From Bacillus sp. sid0103 (GTDB lineage Bacteria; Bacillota; Bacilli; Bacillales_B; DSM-18226): a stretch of 64,000 nt of DNA. Where the stretch lies: positions 1-64,000 of the forward strand of contig NZ_JAHUWN010000006.1 of NCBI RefSeq assembly GCF_019219025.1, in the 5' to 3' direction. The notes beneath the pieces were generated by a model that was not told the DNA's origin, made no database searches, and saw nothing but the letters and a program-made list of their open reading frames with translations. This document shows, piece by piece, positions 1 to 9,108 of this stretch (its first letter is position 1; each line of letters starts with the position of its first letter). Both the position numbers and the translations under genes were made by a program.

Positions 1-557
1 TCATCCGAACCAGCAATCCCTACAGAGCGAGCTCCCTTGATATTTGCAATTTGTCCTACTACCGTACCTACGGCACCCGCTGCACCAGATACGACCACGG
101 TCTCCCCCTCTTTGGGTTTGCCAATGTCAAGCAATCCAAAGTAGGCAGTTAGTCCTGTCATCCCTAGAACACCGAGATACGTTGTAATAGGTGCGATACT
201 TGCATCGATTTTGCGCAAACTGTCAGCGCTCACGACTTCATATGTTTGCCATCCATAACCGCCGAGTACGATATCACCAACATCGAACACTGGTGATGCA
301 GTCTCAATTACTCGACCTATAACCCCCCCGAGAATAACACCATCGATTGGATACGGAGCTACGTACGATTTTCCGGCATTCATTCGTCCGCGCATGTATG
401 GATCAACCGAAATGTATAGACTTTGGACAAGCACTTGCTCATTTTGAAGCCCAGGAATTTCTACTTCTTCCATCCGGAAGTTCTCTGCGGTAGCCGTCTT
501 TTCCGGTCTGGATGCCAGCACAATTCGTTTCTTGTAGGCTGGGCGTACTAAACTCAT
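1..557 (-). CDS. NADP-dependent medium-chain oxidoreductase (YfmJ/CurA-like), 3' part outside window
   Basis: The first 185 codons are present and the rest lies beyond base 1. The start is ATG at 557 behind the minus-strand RBS TAAGAGGTGG. The N-terminal half is a GroES-like domain with VDPYMRGRM near residue 60. The Rossmann fold begins near residue 150 with VVVSGAAGAVGTVVGQ, an AxxG-type NADP-binding loop. No structural or catalytic zinc cysteines are seen, which fits the zinc-free leukotriene B4 dehydrogenase / curcumin reductase group that reduces alpha,beta-unsaturated carbonyls. The family and cofactor are secure; the substrate cannot be told. Confidence 0.85.
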   Translation of the reverse strand, partial: MSLVRPAYKKRIVLASRPEKTATAENFRMEEVEIPGLQNEQVLVQSLYISVDPYMRGRMNAGKSYVAPYPIDGVILGGVIGRVIETASPVFDVGDIVLGGYGWQTYEVVSADSLRKIDASIAPITTYLGVLGMTGLTAYFGLLDIGKPKEGETVVVSGAAGAVGTVVGQIANIKGARSVGIAGSD

Positions 558-891
558 TTTCCACCTCTTACTGGGTTCTTTACCCACTTTTTTAGTGCAG
601 CATCGATACATAGATCGATCTCAGCATACCACACGGAATGTCAAAATCTCACAATATTTTATATAACCTTGTGAATTGAATTTTTCCAATCCACTCCTCA
701 TAGGGTACTCTGATTCACCCTCAACCATACGGGTTGCCTTTTGTCTCTAACCGATTTAAATTAGTACTTTTTTGAGTTATTATAATTCAAGAATAACTTA
801 CTTAAAGAATTATTCGGAGTTTACAAGCAAAGAAAGAAAAATTTTCAAAGAAATGAAAATGAAAAGATGGAAAGTAAATAAAAATTTTTAA
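558..891. other. Intergenic region, no gene seen
   Basis: An AT-rich spacer between the oxidoreductase start and the IS110 remnant. It contains stops in all frames and no recognisable RNA or IS end. The missing N-terminal half of the downstream transposase is not found here, so it was deleted rather than frameshifted. Confidence 0.5.
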
Positions 892-1731
892 TCATCAGAA
901 TCATTTGAGAAACTTAGAGTTCTAATTTCTAACCGTGATGTAATTGTTAAACGTCTCGTGATGTCTATTAATCAAGTAAATCGATGGGTGGATGTTGTTT
1001 TTCCAGAACTTAGACAAGTGTTTAAAGATGTTTCTTGCAAAGGGGCCATCGCAACCCTTCGTTTATTTCCTACACCGGATGAAATATCTTCACTAGAAAC
1101 TCTAGATGTCATGAGGGGGTGGAAGTCTTTAATGAAACGACAACTAGGACCCAAAAAGGCTCAATTACTAATCAATCTAGCAAAAGCCTCTATTGGAACC
1201 GGACAAGCCCTTGATACTTATAAATTCCATTTAGAACAATTATTAGAGGAATATGACCTCGCTGTAAAACAACTCGAAAGAGTTGAACAACAAGTTAAAG
1301 AAGTTCTCTATACAATACCATTTGCAAAAAAACTACTCATGATTAAGGGAATAAGTGAAATTTCATTAGCCGGGATATTAGGTGAATCAGGCGATCTAAG
1401 TGGTTTCTCTCACGGAAACTCTCTATTACGTCATGCGGGATTACATATAGCTGAAGCAAGTTCAGGCAAATGGAAAGGTCAGATTGTCATTTCAAAACGT
1501 GGAAGGTCTAGACTACGACGATTCCTCTACTTAGCAACTATGAGCCTTGTGATGAATAACCCTGAATTTAAAGCCCTCCATTCCCAAAATGTGAAAGTAA
1601 AGAAGTTAAAGAAAATGAAATCAATCATGAAATTGATAGGTAAATTAGCAAGGATTTTTGTAGGAATAGCACGACGAAACGAGTCTTACTGTCCAAATAA
1701 AGTCCAAGTATTAATCCCTTTAGCAGCATAG
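892..1731 (+). pseudogene. IS110-family transposase, 5'-truncated
   Basis: About 280 codons are open from 892. The residues VKRLVMSINQVNRWVDVVFPE and the later LLMIKGISEISLAGILGESG, followed by LRHAGL and RGRSRLRRFLYLA, match the C-terminal Transposase_20 half of IS110 transposases (normally about 400 aa). The N-terminal DEDD catalytic domain is absent. A stop at 889 closes the frame and there is no plausible start or RBS; GTG 958 and ATG 961 fall inside conserved sequence. It is inactive as a recombinase. The 3' end looks intact. Confidence 0.8.
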
Positions 1732-1840
1732 AGTTAAAACATTATTTATATTAAATGTATCTTTTAAAAAAGGTAACTTTAATTTTGAATGTTGTCTTAT
1801 TCGTAGGATTTCAAATATGTACGGAGTACCATTATTTATT

Positions 1841-1985
1841 CAACAAAAGGGCACAGTGACCCATCAGGATAGCATAACTGGCCTCCACCCCTTGGATAGG
1901 CATGACGAAGGAATGAGAGGGCAATTGACCCGTTGAGACATGGGAGGGAAAGCCTCCAGGGGCGGCGTGGAGATGTACATCATAT
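1841..1985 (+). ncRNA. Candidate structured RNA at the IS110 3' side (possible bridge-RNA-like region)
   Basis: A GC-rich island of about 145 bases in very AT-rich DNA, about 110 bases after the transposase stop. It can fold: CTCCACCCC (1883-1891) can pair with the GGGG and GTGGAG segments at 1959-1972, and TGGGAGG (1941-1947) with CCTCCA (1953-1958). No long ORF fits. IS1111-group IS110 elements are known to carry a noncoding RNA on the 3' side, so a guide-RNA role is an inference from position and structure only. Confidence 0.3.
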
Positions 1986-2404
1986 GGTAAAATATGGAGT
2001 GGTAGCTGACTCCTTTATTTAACTATACCTTCACGAAGCCAAAATGATCTGGACTCATTTCATTTATCCGAAAATCCAATTAAAAGGGTTATGAAATCCT
2101 CCGAATTAGGGAGCATTCGAGAGATATTCGTATTAAACTGAGGGAGTTGAATAAGAACAGGGACATTTAATAAAATATTGAATAATAATTTTGTATATAA
2201 TTTCTTAATTAGTTCATCAACTAACTTAGTGAAAATGATGTATATTTACAAAAATACCATCAACGGGGTGTATTTATCTCAATAATCGAGTGCAATTTAA
2301 AATATAGTTAAGAACAAAAAGGGGATTTTGATATACAAATTGAAGAAAGAAAGTAGGTAAATTAAAAACCACTCTCTTGACATATCATCTCGAATTAAAT
2401 ACAA
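1986..2404. other. Intergenic region, no gene seen
   Basis: AT-rich sequence with no open frame of note and no recognisable IS terminal repeat. The right boundary of the IS110 remnant probably lies within it but I could not place it. Confidence 0.4.
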
Positions 2405-2424
2405 TATTTCTAGAAATACTGAAA
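2405..2424. promoter_or_regulatory. Operator upstream of the ArsR-type gene
   Basis: TATTTCTAGAAATACTGAAA contains a perfect 14-base palindrome, TATTTCTAGAAATA. A 19/20 match in inverted orientation lies at 2754-2773, in front of the next gene. The pairing suggests the regulator between them binds both sites. Confidence 0.55.
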
Positions 2425-2446
2425 TAAGAAAATAAGAATTACTGAA

Positions 2447-2725
2447 ATGAGGTTTTTAGTGGTGAACGATGATAATGCAGTAAAAATCTATAAGGCACTA
2501 GGTGAATCAACTCGATTACAAATCGTAAAATTACTTGCACAGCAATCAGAGTTAGCTTGCCTGGAAATGGCAAATCAATTAAAAGTTCCTGCCAATTCGA
2601 CATTAACGCATCATTTAAAACCATTGCTTGATTGCGGATTATTAACAGTTCGCAGAGAAGGAACCTTCAGATATTACAGTTTACAACGAGAAGTACTTGC
2701 ACAACACGCACCCGCTTTACTTTAA
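2447..2725 (+). CDS. ArsR-family winged-helix repressor
   Basis: A small winged-helix protein of 88 to 92 residues. The segment ALGESTRLQIVKLLAQ opens the HTH and STLTHHLKPLLDCGLLTVRREG is the recognition helix and wing. No metal-binding Cys pair of the ArsR/CzrA type is seen, only single cysteines, so the inducer is probably not an ArsR-type metal. The longest frame starts at ATG 2447, but GTG 2459 or 2462 has the better RBS (TGAGG at 2448-2452) and may be the real start. The gene sits 80 bases before the OYE gene with matching operators on either side, suggesting autoregulation and control of the reductase. Confidence 0.75.
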   Translation: MRFLVVNDDNAVKIYKALGESTRLQIVKLLAQQSELACLEMANQLKVPANSTLTHHLKPLLDCGLLTVRREGTFRYYSLQREVLAQHAPALL

Positions 2726-2753
2726 TGATAAAGCGGTCAAATTATATTTTTAA

Positions 2754-2773
2754 TTTCAGTATTTATAGAAATA
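2754..2773. promoter_or_regulatory. Operator upstream of the OYE gene
   Basis: The minus strand reads TATTTCTATAAATACTGAAA, differing at one position from the site at 2405-2424. It lies 33 bases upstream of the OYE start, a position suited to repression. Confidence 0.5.
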
Positions 2774-2805
2774 TAGAATAACTAAAATGAATGGAGGAAG
2801 AATAA

Positions 2806-3906
2806 ATGAGTCAAATTAGCAATGAAATAAATTCTTGGGGTTATTTAAAAGATAGTTTAGAAAGTAAATTGTTTGAACCGATAAAAATCGGAGCTTGGAA
2901 TTTAAGATCACGTATCGCAATGGCACCTTTAACAAGAATGTTTGCAGATGATCAAACAGGAGTAGTAGGAGAGGATATTGTTGAATATTACCGAAAACGT
3001 GCTGCCGATGGAGTTGGTTTAATCATTTCAGAAGGAACGGTCATTAGTTCACGTGGAAAAGGATATCCTGGAGTTCCAGGCATTTATTCGGACGAACAAA
3101 TTAAGGGATGGAAAAAAGTGACTGATGCCGTGCATAAAGAAGGAGGAACAATGATCGCTCAAATATGGCATGTTGGTCGTTTATCACATCACGAGCTTGC
3201 TGGAAATCTGCCTCCTCAAGCACCATCAGCTATTCCAGCTGAAGGTCTTGTCTCACGATTCCGTAAACCATATGATATTCCCGAAGAAATGACAATCGAA
3301 GATATTAATGAAGTAATCAATCAATATGCGCAAGCTGCGAAAAACGCAATAGCAGCAGGGTTTGACGGTGTTGAAATTCACGGTGCCCACGGATATTTAA
3401 TTGACCAATTTAATTCAGATATAACTAATCATCGAACAGACAAATATGGTGGCGACCTTGCTCAAAGATTAACGTTCATGAAGGAAGTAATTAAAGCTGT
3501 TATTGACGCAATCGGTACAGAACGAACAATGATCCGATTCTCTGCTTTTAAAGTAGATATACCTAATTACATGTGGGAAGATCCAGAAACGGCTATTCGT
3601 ACATTTGTTGAGGCATTTAAGGAAGCGGGTGCAACAATGATTCACCCATCAATTATGCAATTTGATCGAGTGCTTGCAGATGGAAAAACGATGCATCAAT
3701 TAGTCCGAAAATACTGGGATGGTATCTTGATTGGGGTAGGTGGATTTAATCCAGAATTGGCGAATCAGGCGATTGAAGAAGGAATAATTGATGTCGCTGC
3801 TTTTGGACGTCCATTTATATCTAATCCAGATTTTATTCATCGTTTAAAAAATGGTATTGAAATAGAAGAATACGATGTTAAGAAGCATCTTTATACATTA
3901 ATTTAA
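2806..3906 (+). CDS. NADH:flavin oxidoreductase, Old Yellow Enzyme family
   Basis: A 366-residue TIM-barrel flavoprotein preceded by RBS GGAGGA. Visible family features are PLTRMFA at 41-47, QIWHVGR at 119-125, the substrate-binding pair in EIHGAHGYLIDQF (about 190-202), HRTDKYGG near 209-216, and FGRPF near 335 for FMN phosphate binding. Members reduce electrophilic alkenes, nitro compounds or quinones with NAD(P)H. The N-terminal extension of about 20 residues is slightly longer than in YqjM-type proteins. The ArsR-type gene and shared operators upstream suggest induction by a reactive small molecule (inference). Confidence 0.88.
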   Translation: MSQISNEINSWGYLKDSLESKLFEPIKIGAWNLRSRIAMAPLTRMFADDQTGVVGEDIVEYYRKRAADGVGLIISEGTVISSRGKGYPGVPGIYSDEQIKGWKKVTDAVHKEGGTMIAQIWHVGRLSHHELAGNLPPQAPSAIPAEGLVSRFRKPYDIPEEMTIEDINEVINQYAQAAKNAIAAGFDGVEIHGAHGYLIDQFNSDITNHRTDKYGGDLAQRLTFMKEVIKAVIDAIGTERTMIRFSAFKVDIPNYMWEDPETAIRTFVEAFKEAGATMIHPSIMQFDRVLADGKTMHQLVRKYWDGILIGVGGFNPELANQAIEEGIIDVAAFGRPFISNPDFIHRLKNGIEIEEYDVKKHLYTLI

Positions 3907-4213
3907 TGCACTAAAACAGAAAGAAACTTATAAAGATTTTTCCATGTTCGAGTTGCAGGGAAATGCGTAGCTCATTCTATTGTAATTCCGATATATGCAT
4001 CGCAGTAAATCAATAACGTCAAGCATCTTGCCATGTTAAGACAGTAACGGACAGAGAAAAATTACGCCAAATTATTGAAATGAACATGTTAGTCTTGGAA
4101 TGAATATTTGTTTTTTCATTTGATAACGATAAAAGAATCAACAATATAGAGAAGAAAGAAATGATGAAAGCAGTTTGGATGGGTTTTAAATTTTAAATTA
4201 AGGAGGTGTCGGC
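3907..4213. other. Intergenic region, no gene seen
   Basis: About 300 bases with no convincing frame. A strong RBS (AAGGAGGTG) at its right end belongs to the next gene. No clear terminator after the OYE gene. Confidence 0.4.
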
Positions 4214-4507
4214 ATGATTGAACACGTTGTAATCATCAAGTTCGATAAAATGACCACAATGGAACATAAGGATAATGTGATTCAACAGCTTCGAAGTTTA
4301 GCAAATTCCATACCAGGCATTGTTGATTTGCGTTGTAATCACAATTTTTCCGAACGGAATCAAGGATTTGATATTGGTCTAACCGTTCGATTTGAAAGCA
4401 TGGAAGCACTAAAGGCCTATGGTCCTCATCCAGAACACCAAAAGGCAGTTTCGTACATGATTGAAGCTGGAATGACTGACAGTATTATGGTCGATTTTGA
4501 AATTTAG
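4214..4507 (+). CDS. Dabb-family (stress-responsive A/B barrel) protein
   Basis: 97 residues beginning MIEHVVIIKF, the typical first strand of the dimeric alpha/beta barrel fold. It continues with PGIVDLRCNHNFSERNQGFD and the closing YGPHPEHQKAV helix. Members are small cytosolic proteins; some are enzymes on aromatic or polyketide substrates, most are uncharacterised. The perfect RBS AAGGAGGTG supports the start. It lies between two redox genes, so a role in handling a reactive compound is possible but unproven. Confidence 0.75.
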   Translation: MIEHVVIIKFDKMTTMEHKDNVIQQLRSLANSIPGIVDLRCNHNFSERNQGFDIGLTVRFESMEALKAYGPHPEHQKAVSYMIEAGMTDSIMVDFEI

Positions 4508-4606
4508 CTGTATTAGCTTCCATAGTAATGAAAAATCGGTATTTTATGAAGTTTACCAAAAGCTTCTAAATTGCAGGACATAATGAACCAACAAGGAGGG
4601 ATTAGC

Positions 4607-5134
4607 TTGAAAACATTAGTCATCGTTACTCACCCTAACATCAAACAGTCCAGAATTAACAAGACTTGGATGGAAGCCGGACAAAATCAAGATAATGTTA
4701 CGATTCACCAATTGTACGCAACTTATCCTGACCAAAAAATCGATGCTGCTAAAGAACAGGAGCTGCTTTTGGCCCATGACCGCATTATTCTTCAATTTCC
4801 GTTCCAATGGTACAGCACACCGGCTTTGTTGAAGGAATGGTTCGATGTCGTACTTCTTGGGGATTTCGGAATACGCGGCGACAAGTTGCGCGGCAAACAA
4901 CTGGGAGTAGCGACTTCTACGTTCGGTCCTGCGGAATCGTATCAGCCTACCGGTTACAACCGTTACACGATGGAGGAATTGTTGAAGCCGATTCAGGCTA
5001 CGAACAATATACTCGGTATGACCTTTATGACACCGTTTATTTTGCACGGGGTTAGTAACGTAACCGATGAGCAATTGGCACAAAACGCTGCCGAATATGT
5101 AAAATACGTAACAAAGATGTCAGTAACGGTTTAA
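4607..5134 (+). CDS. NAD(P)H oxidoreductase / quinone reductase, flavodoxin fold (YwrO/KefF-like)
   Basis: 175 residues from TTG 4607, chosen because AAGGAGGG at 4593-4600 sits six bases upstream and the protein then begins KTLVIVTHPN, the family's first strand and phosphate loop. FQFPFQWYSTPALLKEWFD-type sequence near residues 64-83 and a GPAESYQPTGYNRYTMEELL region match the NQO1/KefF group, which reduces quinones with two electrons using FMN or FAD. It follows the OYE and Dabb genes in the same orientation. Confidence 0.85.
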   Translation: MKTLVIVTHPNIKQSRINKTWMEAGQNQDNVTIHQLYATYPDQKIDAAKEQELLLAHDRIILQFPFQWYSTPALLKEWFDVVLLGDFGIRGDKLRGKQLGVATSTFGPAESYQPTGYNRYTMEELLKPIQATNNILGMTFMTPFILHGVSNVTDEQLAQNAAEYVKYVTKMSVTV

Positions 5135-5197
5135 GCTGAAGTAATTGTAATAATTAACATAAAAAAGATCATTCTTTTGAAAAGGATTTTTGTTTTT

Positions 5198-5231
5198 CTT
5201 GTTCAACTAACGCATGCTTTAGTTGAACAAG
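5198..5231. repeat. Perfect inverted repeat, half of which recurs at 38.5 kb
   Basis: CTTGTTCAACTAA (5198-5210) and TTAGTTGAACAAG (5219-5231) form a 13-base perfect stem with an 8-base loop. The 16-mer GCTTTAGTTGAACAAG (5216-5231) is found again at 38525-38540. It may be a dispersed repeat or an IS scar rather than a dedicated terminator; no T-run follows. Confidence 0.5.
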
Positions 5232-5273
5232 ACATTTGTATTTTATGTCGTCAAAAAGACTATATAAACCAGA

Positions 5274-5313
5274 AAATGGCTTGCCAAAACTGATGTCAGT
5301 TAGCAAGCCATTT
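5274..5313. terminator. Hairpin terminator between convergent genes
   Basis: AAATGGCTTGC (5274-5284) pairs with GCAAGCCATTT (5303-5313), followed by T-rich sequence. It lies between the quinone reductase (+) and the ger operon (-) and could serve both. Confidence 0.65.
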
Positions 5314-5434
5314 TTATTGTCATTTATATGATATGCAACTCAAAACGGAACCCTTTTTTTTTCTATAAGGATGGGTTTTTTGATAAAAATTCGAATAAAA
5401 CAATGATGTCAAATTAAAAAACGTTCCGTCACCT

Positions 5435-6595
5435 TTAAGTCTTTAACTTTGACATCCCTGTATTCGTAATCTCAACTTCCACTTGAATGTCTCTTAGTGA
5501 ATTCTGTGTGAAGGGGAATGACTTTCTGCTTGTCAACCGCTTCCAATCTGCATATCGATGGCGGAACATGGTTTCCTCCAAATGGTAGACGTCTACATTA
5601 TTTTTCAAACCTGCGGTATACGTTGAGCGAATCTCAGCCTTGATTCTTGCTTCGGCTTCTGCTTTCAACTTTTTAGTTGTCATTGGGACGTTCAACTGGT
5701 TTAATTCACCGTGAACTTTGATGTGCAGGTTGTAGACGGGCTCTCCATTCGCCGAAAGCTTAGATTTCACGCTTACCTTAGGCTTCTCAAAGTACAGGAC
5801 TGCTTTAATGTCCCCTTTGTCATCATTCAAAGCAAGTGGTGTATGAGTGGTATTCTCTTCCAACCACCGCACCCCCAGTAAATCATCCTTGGACATCCAG
5901 CGCGGCTTCTTCTTTGTATGGTAAATAATCGCTCCGTTAATTGTCATCTCAGGCATTTTTTTCTTTTTTTGTTTCCAATTATTCTTGTCGATTGAAAGTG
6001 TCGGCACAATAATTGAGGTACTTGGTTCCGAATAAAGTGCTATAAATTCCAAAAACTTCAGCGGCCGGATCATGGAATGCTGCTTGTAATTGCTTTCTGG
6101 GGAGTTCAGTTTCGTAAAAAGCGGAGACGAAGGAAACATTGGTGTGATGGAGAAAAGATCATCCATCGGTTCCTCTGTTGTAAAAATCCAAGGCGTTAAC
6201 CTTGCCTCAGAACGTTCAAACATATCTATTGTTTGATTCAGATGCATTTGCATCGCTTTCTGTGTGAACACCACCGACGATACTTGCCCAATATGAACTT
6301 TTTGCTGTATGCTATTGTACAAATTATTCCACGCTAACAAAAATGTGGAGCCAGTGGCCTTGCCCACCCATATGTTGGAGGAAGCTTCCTCACTGCTGGC
6401 ACCTTCCACTTTACCTACAGAAGCAAAGTCGACCATCTGGGTGTACACGACAAACTGATTATCTACGTAATCAATGCCAACTGATGAGACGTATGACATG
6501 TCTTTCAACACCTTGTAATCCCAGCACCCAGTCAAACTAGGCACCACGAATAGCAAAATCAGCAAGAGCAATAGGCGATACTTTTCACGCTTCAT
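5435..6595 (-). CDS. Spore germination protein GerC (Ger(x)C lipoprotein)
   Basis: 386 residues with a lipoprotein signal: basic MKREKYR, a leucine-rich core and lipobox LTGC with Cys24, then WDYKVLKDMSYVSSVGIDY, a hallmark opening of Ger(x)C proteins. It is the C subunit of the inner-membrane germinant receptor, anchored on the outer face of the spore membrane. The ATG overlaps the GerA stop by four bases (ATGA), indicating translational coupling. It is last in the operon. Length is normal and there is no damage. Confidence 0.93.
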   Translation of the reverse strand: MKREKYRLLLLLILLFVVPSLTGCWDYKVLKDMSYVSSVGIDYVDNQFVVYTQMVDFASVGKVEGASSEEASSNIWVGKATGSTFLLAWNNLYNSIQQKVHIGQVSSVVFTQKAMQMHLNQTIDMFERSEARLTPWIFTTEEPMDDLFSITPMFPSSPLFTKLNSPESNYKQHSMIRPLKFLEFIALYSEPSTSIIVPTLSIDKNNWKQKKKKMPEMTINGAIIYHTKKKPRWMSKDDLLGVRWLEENTTHTPLALNDDKGDIKAVLYFEKPKVSVKSKLSANGEPVYNLHIKVHGELNQLNVPMTTKKLKAEAEARIKAEIRSTYTAGLKNNVDVYHLEETMFRHRYADWKRLTSRKSFPFTQNSLRDIQVEVEITNTGMSKLKT

Positions 6596-8022
6596 TCTGA
6601 ATCATCCCCTTGCTTATGCGTTTTTTTCGTCCGCAGAAACTTCGGTGGCGTTCGTTGAAAAGGTTTCGGAAATTGAATGAGCGATTTGATCGAGTCAGCG
6701 TCGAGTGGATCGATCAATTCAGAAAAGAAAGGCATACCAAACGATTTTAACGTCGACATGTACAGTATGATAGAATAATTAGCTATTAAAAACCCAAAAA
6801 GGCCGAGAACGCTCGACAACAGCAGCACGAATTGCCGCATAAAAATGATCGCCGATGAATATGATTGGTTGACTAGTATTAACTGCGCCATAAACGATAT
6901 CGCTACGATTACAATAATGTTAGGAGAAGTAAGTCCTGCACGTATAACTGCATCGCCGACGATTAATCCTCCGACAACCGAGACGGTTTGTCCTACCTGC
7001 TTTGGCAAAAGTTTACCAGCCTCACCAAACAGTTCATACAAAAAGAGCATAGCAAATAGTTCAAAAGGTGGAGAAGTCGGGATACCAGAGCTATTTAACG
7101 ATATTGTTGCCATTAGAGGAAATGGAAGATGCTCCGAATGATATGATACTAGCGAGATGTACAATCCCGGTAGCATCACAGTTATGAAATAGGCGAGATA
7201 TCTCATCAACCGCTCAAACGTAACAAAAAAATACGGCATGTACATATCTTCAGCCGATTTTACCAAATACTGAAAATTGATTGGGGCGACCAAAGCGGCA
7301 GGTGCCCCATCAATCAAAATGCAGAACCGCCCTCGCTGTAACGATTCCACCACATAGTCGGGCCTCGTACTGTAGGAAATTAACGGCAGAAACGAAAAAG
7401 GCGAGTCGGCAAGCAAATCCTCTAGCGGGGAGATGCCGTTGACAATGTCCACGTCAAGGGAATTTAGCCGCTTTCTTGCCTCTTTCAACACTTCCTCGTT
7501 CAGTACATCGGAAAGGTACATCAGGGAGATTTTGGTCTGGCTTCGTTTCCCGACCACAAACGATTCATTGCACAGTGTCGTACTCCGTACCCGCTTCCGA
7601 AGCAGAGCTACGTTGGTCTCCACTGACTCCGTAAACGAGTCGCGTGGTCCTTTCACTGACACTTCATAGGTGGATTCTTCCGTCTGGCGCTGAGGAAGTT
7701 TAGCGACATTCAGCGAGAACAACTCGCCTGACCCTTCAAAAAGCAGCAAAAGTTCCCCCGCAAATACCTTCGTAACAATCTCCTGCTCTACCGCATATCG
7801 ACTCCCTTCCAGCGAGATAGGAAGCAAAGGTAACGATTTGTTTTGCTCCAACTGTGGAAACACCACTTGATTAATTTGCACAGGATCAGCCAGTCCTGTG
7901 CAAAAGAGGAGCAGTACCTTCTCGACATGAGGCTCTGTTCCATATTCATGTAACTGGACTTGTACATCGGCACAAGCGGTGAACAGGCTGCGTAATTTCT
8001 GCTCTTGAATTATAAAAGACAT
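6592..8022 (-). CDS. Spore germination protein GerA (receptor A subunit)
   Basis: 476 residues. A soluble N-terminal half of about 240 residues includes ISYSTRPDYVVESLQRGRFC, where LIDGAPAALVAP follows. Five or so membrane helices start near residue 275. The C-terminus is short and charged (PPKFLRTKKTHKQ). This is the family pattern of the GerAA/GerBA/GerKA subunit, which oligomerises into a germinant-gated ion channel. It starts six bases after the GerB stop. The germinant cannot be read from sequence. Confidence 0.93.
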   Translation of the reverse strand: MSFIIQEQKLRSLFTACADVQVQLHEYGTEPHVEKVLLLFCTGLADPVQINQVVFPQLEQNKSLPLLPISLEGSRYAVEQEIVTKVFAGELLLLFEGSGELFSLNVAKLPQRQTEESTYEVSVKGPRDSFTESVETNVALLRKRVRSTTLCNESFVVGKRSQTKISLMYLSDVLNEEVLKEARKRLNSLDVDIVNGISPLEDLLADSPFSFLPLISYSTRPDYVVESLQRGRFCILIDGAPAALVAPINFQYLVKSAEDMYMPYFFVTFERLMRYLAYFITVMLPGLYISLVSYHSEHLPFPLMATISLNSSGIPTSPPFELFAMLFLYELFGEAGKLLPKQVGQTVSVVGGLIVGDAVIRAGLTSPNIIVIVAISFMAQLILVNQSYSSAIIFMRQFVLLLSSVLGLFGFLIANYSIILYMSTLKSFGMPFFSELIDPLDADSIKSLIQFPKPFQRTPPKFLRTKKTHKQGDDSE

Positions 8023-8028
8023 GGAGAT

Positions 8029-9108
8029 TCACCCTCGTTTAAATTGGATTGTGTAGCTAAAGATCAGGAGAACTAGTGAGATTAGAATGACCATAGCAAT
8101 AAGTAATGGAAAATAATGATTTTTCAACATGCCATAGTATTCCGTATCGGAGATCGGTACCAAAGCAAGTACCAACACTGCACAGCTAATTACCCACAGC
8201 GTACTATTCCTTACTCGTTTACTCTTGAAATTTAGCACATCCACACATAAATACAACGACATTGCAATGCGGATTACTGCCCCTGACATCCATTGGAATA
8301 ATGATATAAAGTCAAAATGTGAAATATATGTAGTTAGTTCCGCCAAACGCCATTCCTCATAAGCCGGGTGTCTTTGCTTTATGGCGAGATGCGGCCCGAA
8401 CTCCGCAATGGCTGCAAGAAGCGGTCCAAGTGTAAGCCCCACAAGGATTATTCCAATCATAACTAAATGCCAAAATTTTACCTTCTGTTTTATGTGATGC
8501 TGAAATAGTAGAAGAAACAAAATCTCCACTAGGCCGCCAGCCGAGTACAAACTGCCTTTCCAGACCGGACCCCAGCCGTTTTGCATCATAGGCAGCAACC
8601 AAGAATAATGCTTGTATGGCATGTTAGTCAACATGACAAAAAAACCGAACAAAACCACCATTGGCAGGAAGAGAGCAGACATTTGTGCAATCGAGGAAAT
8701 CCCCGCAAGAGCTGTCATTGAACAGAGGAGCATGATGCAAAATGCAATGACAAAGATCGGTGTCGCTTTCAAAAAGTCGATGGAAATCCAATACGTTGTT
8801 TCTTTTAGCGTTATTATCGTAATGGCCAGCAGGAAAAGCTCTAACGGGATAACAATCAAAAGAAAAGCCAAATTTCCAAATTTCTGTTGAATCAATAGCA
8901 TTAACGATTGCTGATTCGTTTTTCGCATGATGTAATATAGGACACCAAGCCACAAAAAAAAGGGCGGAATGGACACGAGTACCGAGATCCACGCATCTCT
9001 TCCTGCTTGGTCGAGAAGAAGTGGTAACACGAATACATGATTCATCAATCCAGTCGAGAGAATGACGATCATCAAAGCTGGACTTATGAAAATTTTCGTA
9101 GTATTCAT
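8029..9108 (-). CDS. Spore germination protein GerB (permease-like receptor B subunit)
   Basis: 359 residues, about ten hydrophobic segments, of the amino-acid/polyamine/organocation superfamily that includes GerAB. It starts MNTTKIFISPALMIVILSTG, and SGAVIRIAMSLY occurs near residue 280. The B subunit binds the germinant in its membrane domain. It is the first gene of the operon, giving order B-A-C instead of the usual A-B-C or A-C-B. The RBS before ATG 9108 is weak. A forespore sigma-G promoter is expected upstream, but I found no convincing match. Confidence 0.9.
   Translation of the reverse strand: MNTTKIFISPALMIVILSTGLMNHVFVLPLLLDQAGRDAWISVLVSIPPFFLWLGVLYYIMRKTNQQSLMLLIQQKFGNLAFLLIVIPLELFLLAITIITLKETTYWISIDFLKATPIFVIAFCIMLLCSMTALAGISSIAQMSALFLPMVVLFGFFVMLTNMPYKHYSWLLPMMQNGWGPVWKGSLYSAGGLVEILFLLLFQHHIKQKVKFWHLVMIGIILVGLTLGPLLAAIAEFGPHLAIKQRHPAYEEWRLAELTTYISHFDFISLFQWMSGAVIRIAMSLYLCVDVLNFKSKRVRNSTLWVISCAVLVLALVPISDTEYYGMLKNHYFPLLIAMVILISLVLLIFSYTIQFKRG

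Noticed and set aside
4616..5083. 155-codon minus-strand frame
   Set aside because: It is the antisense of the quinone reductase, with no RBS and no family resemblance.
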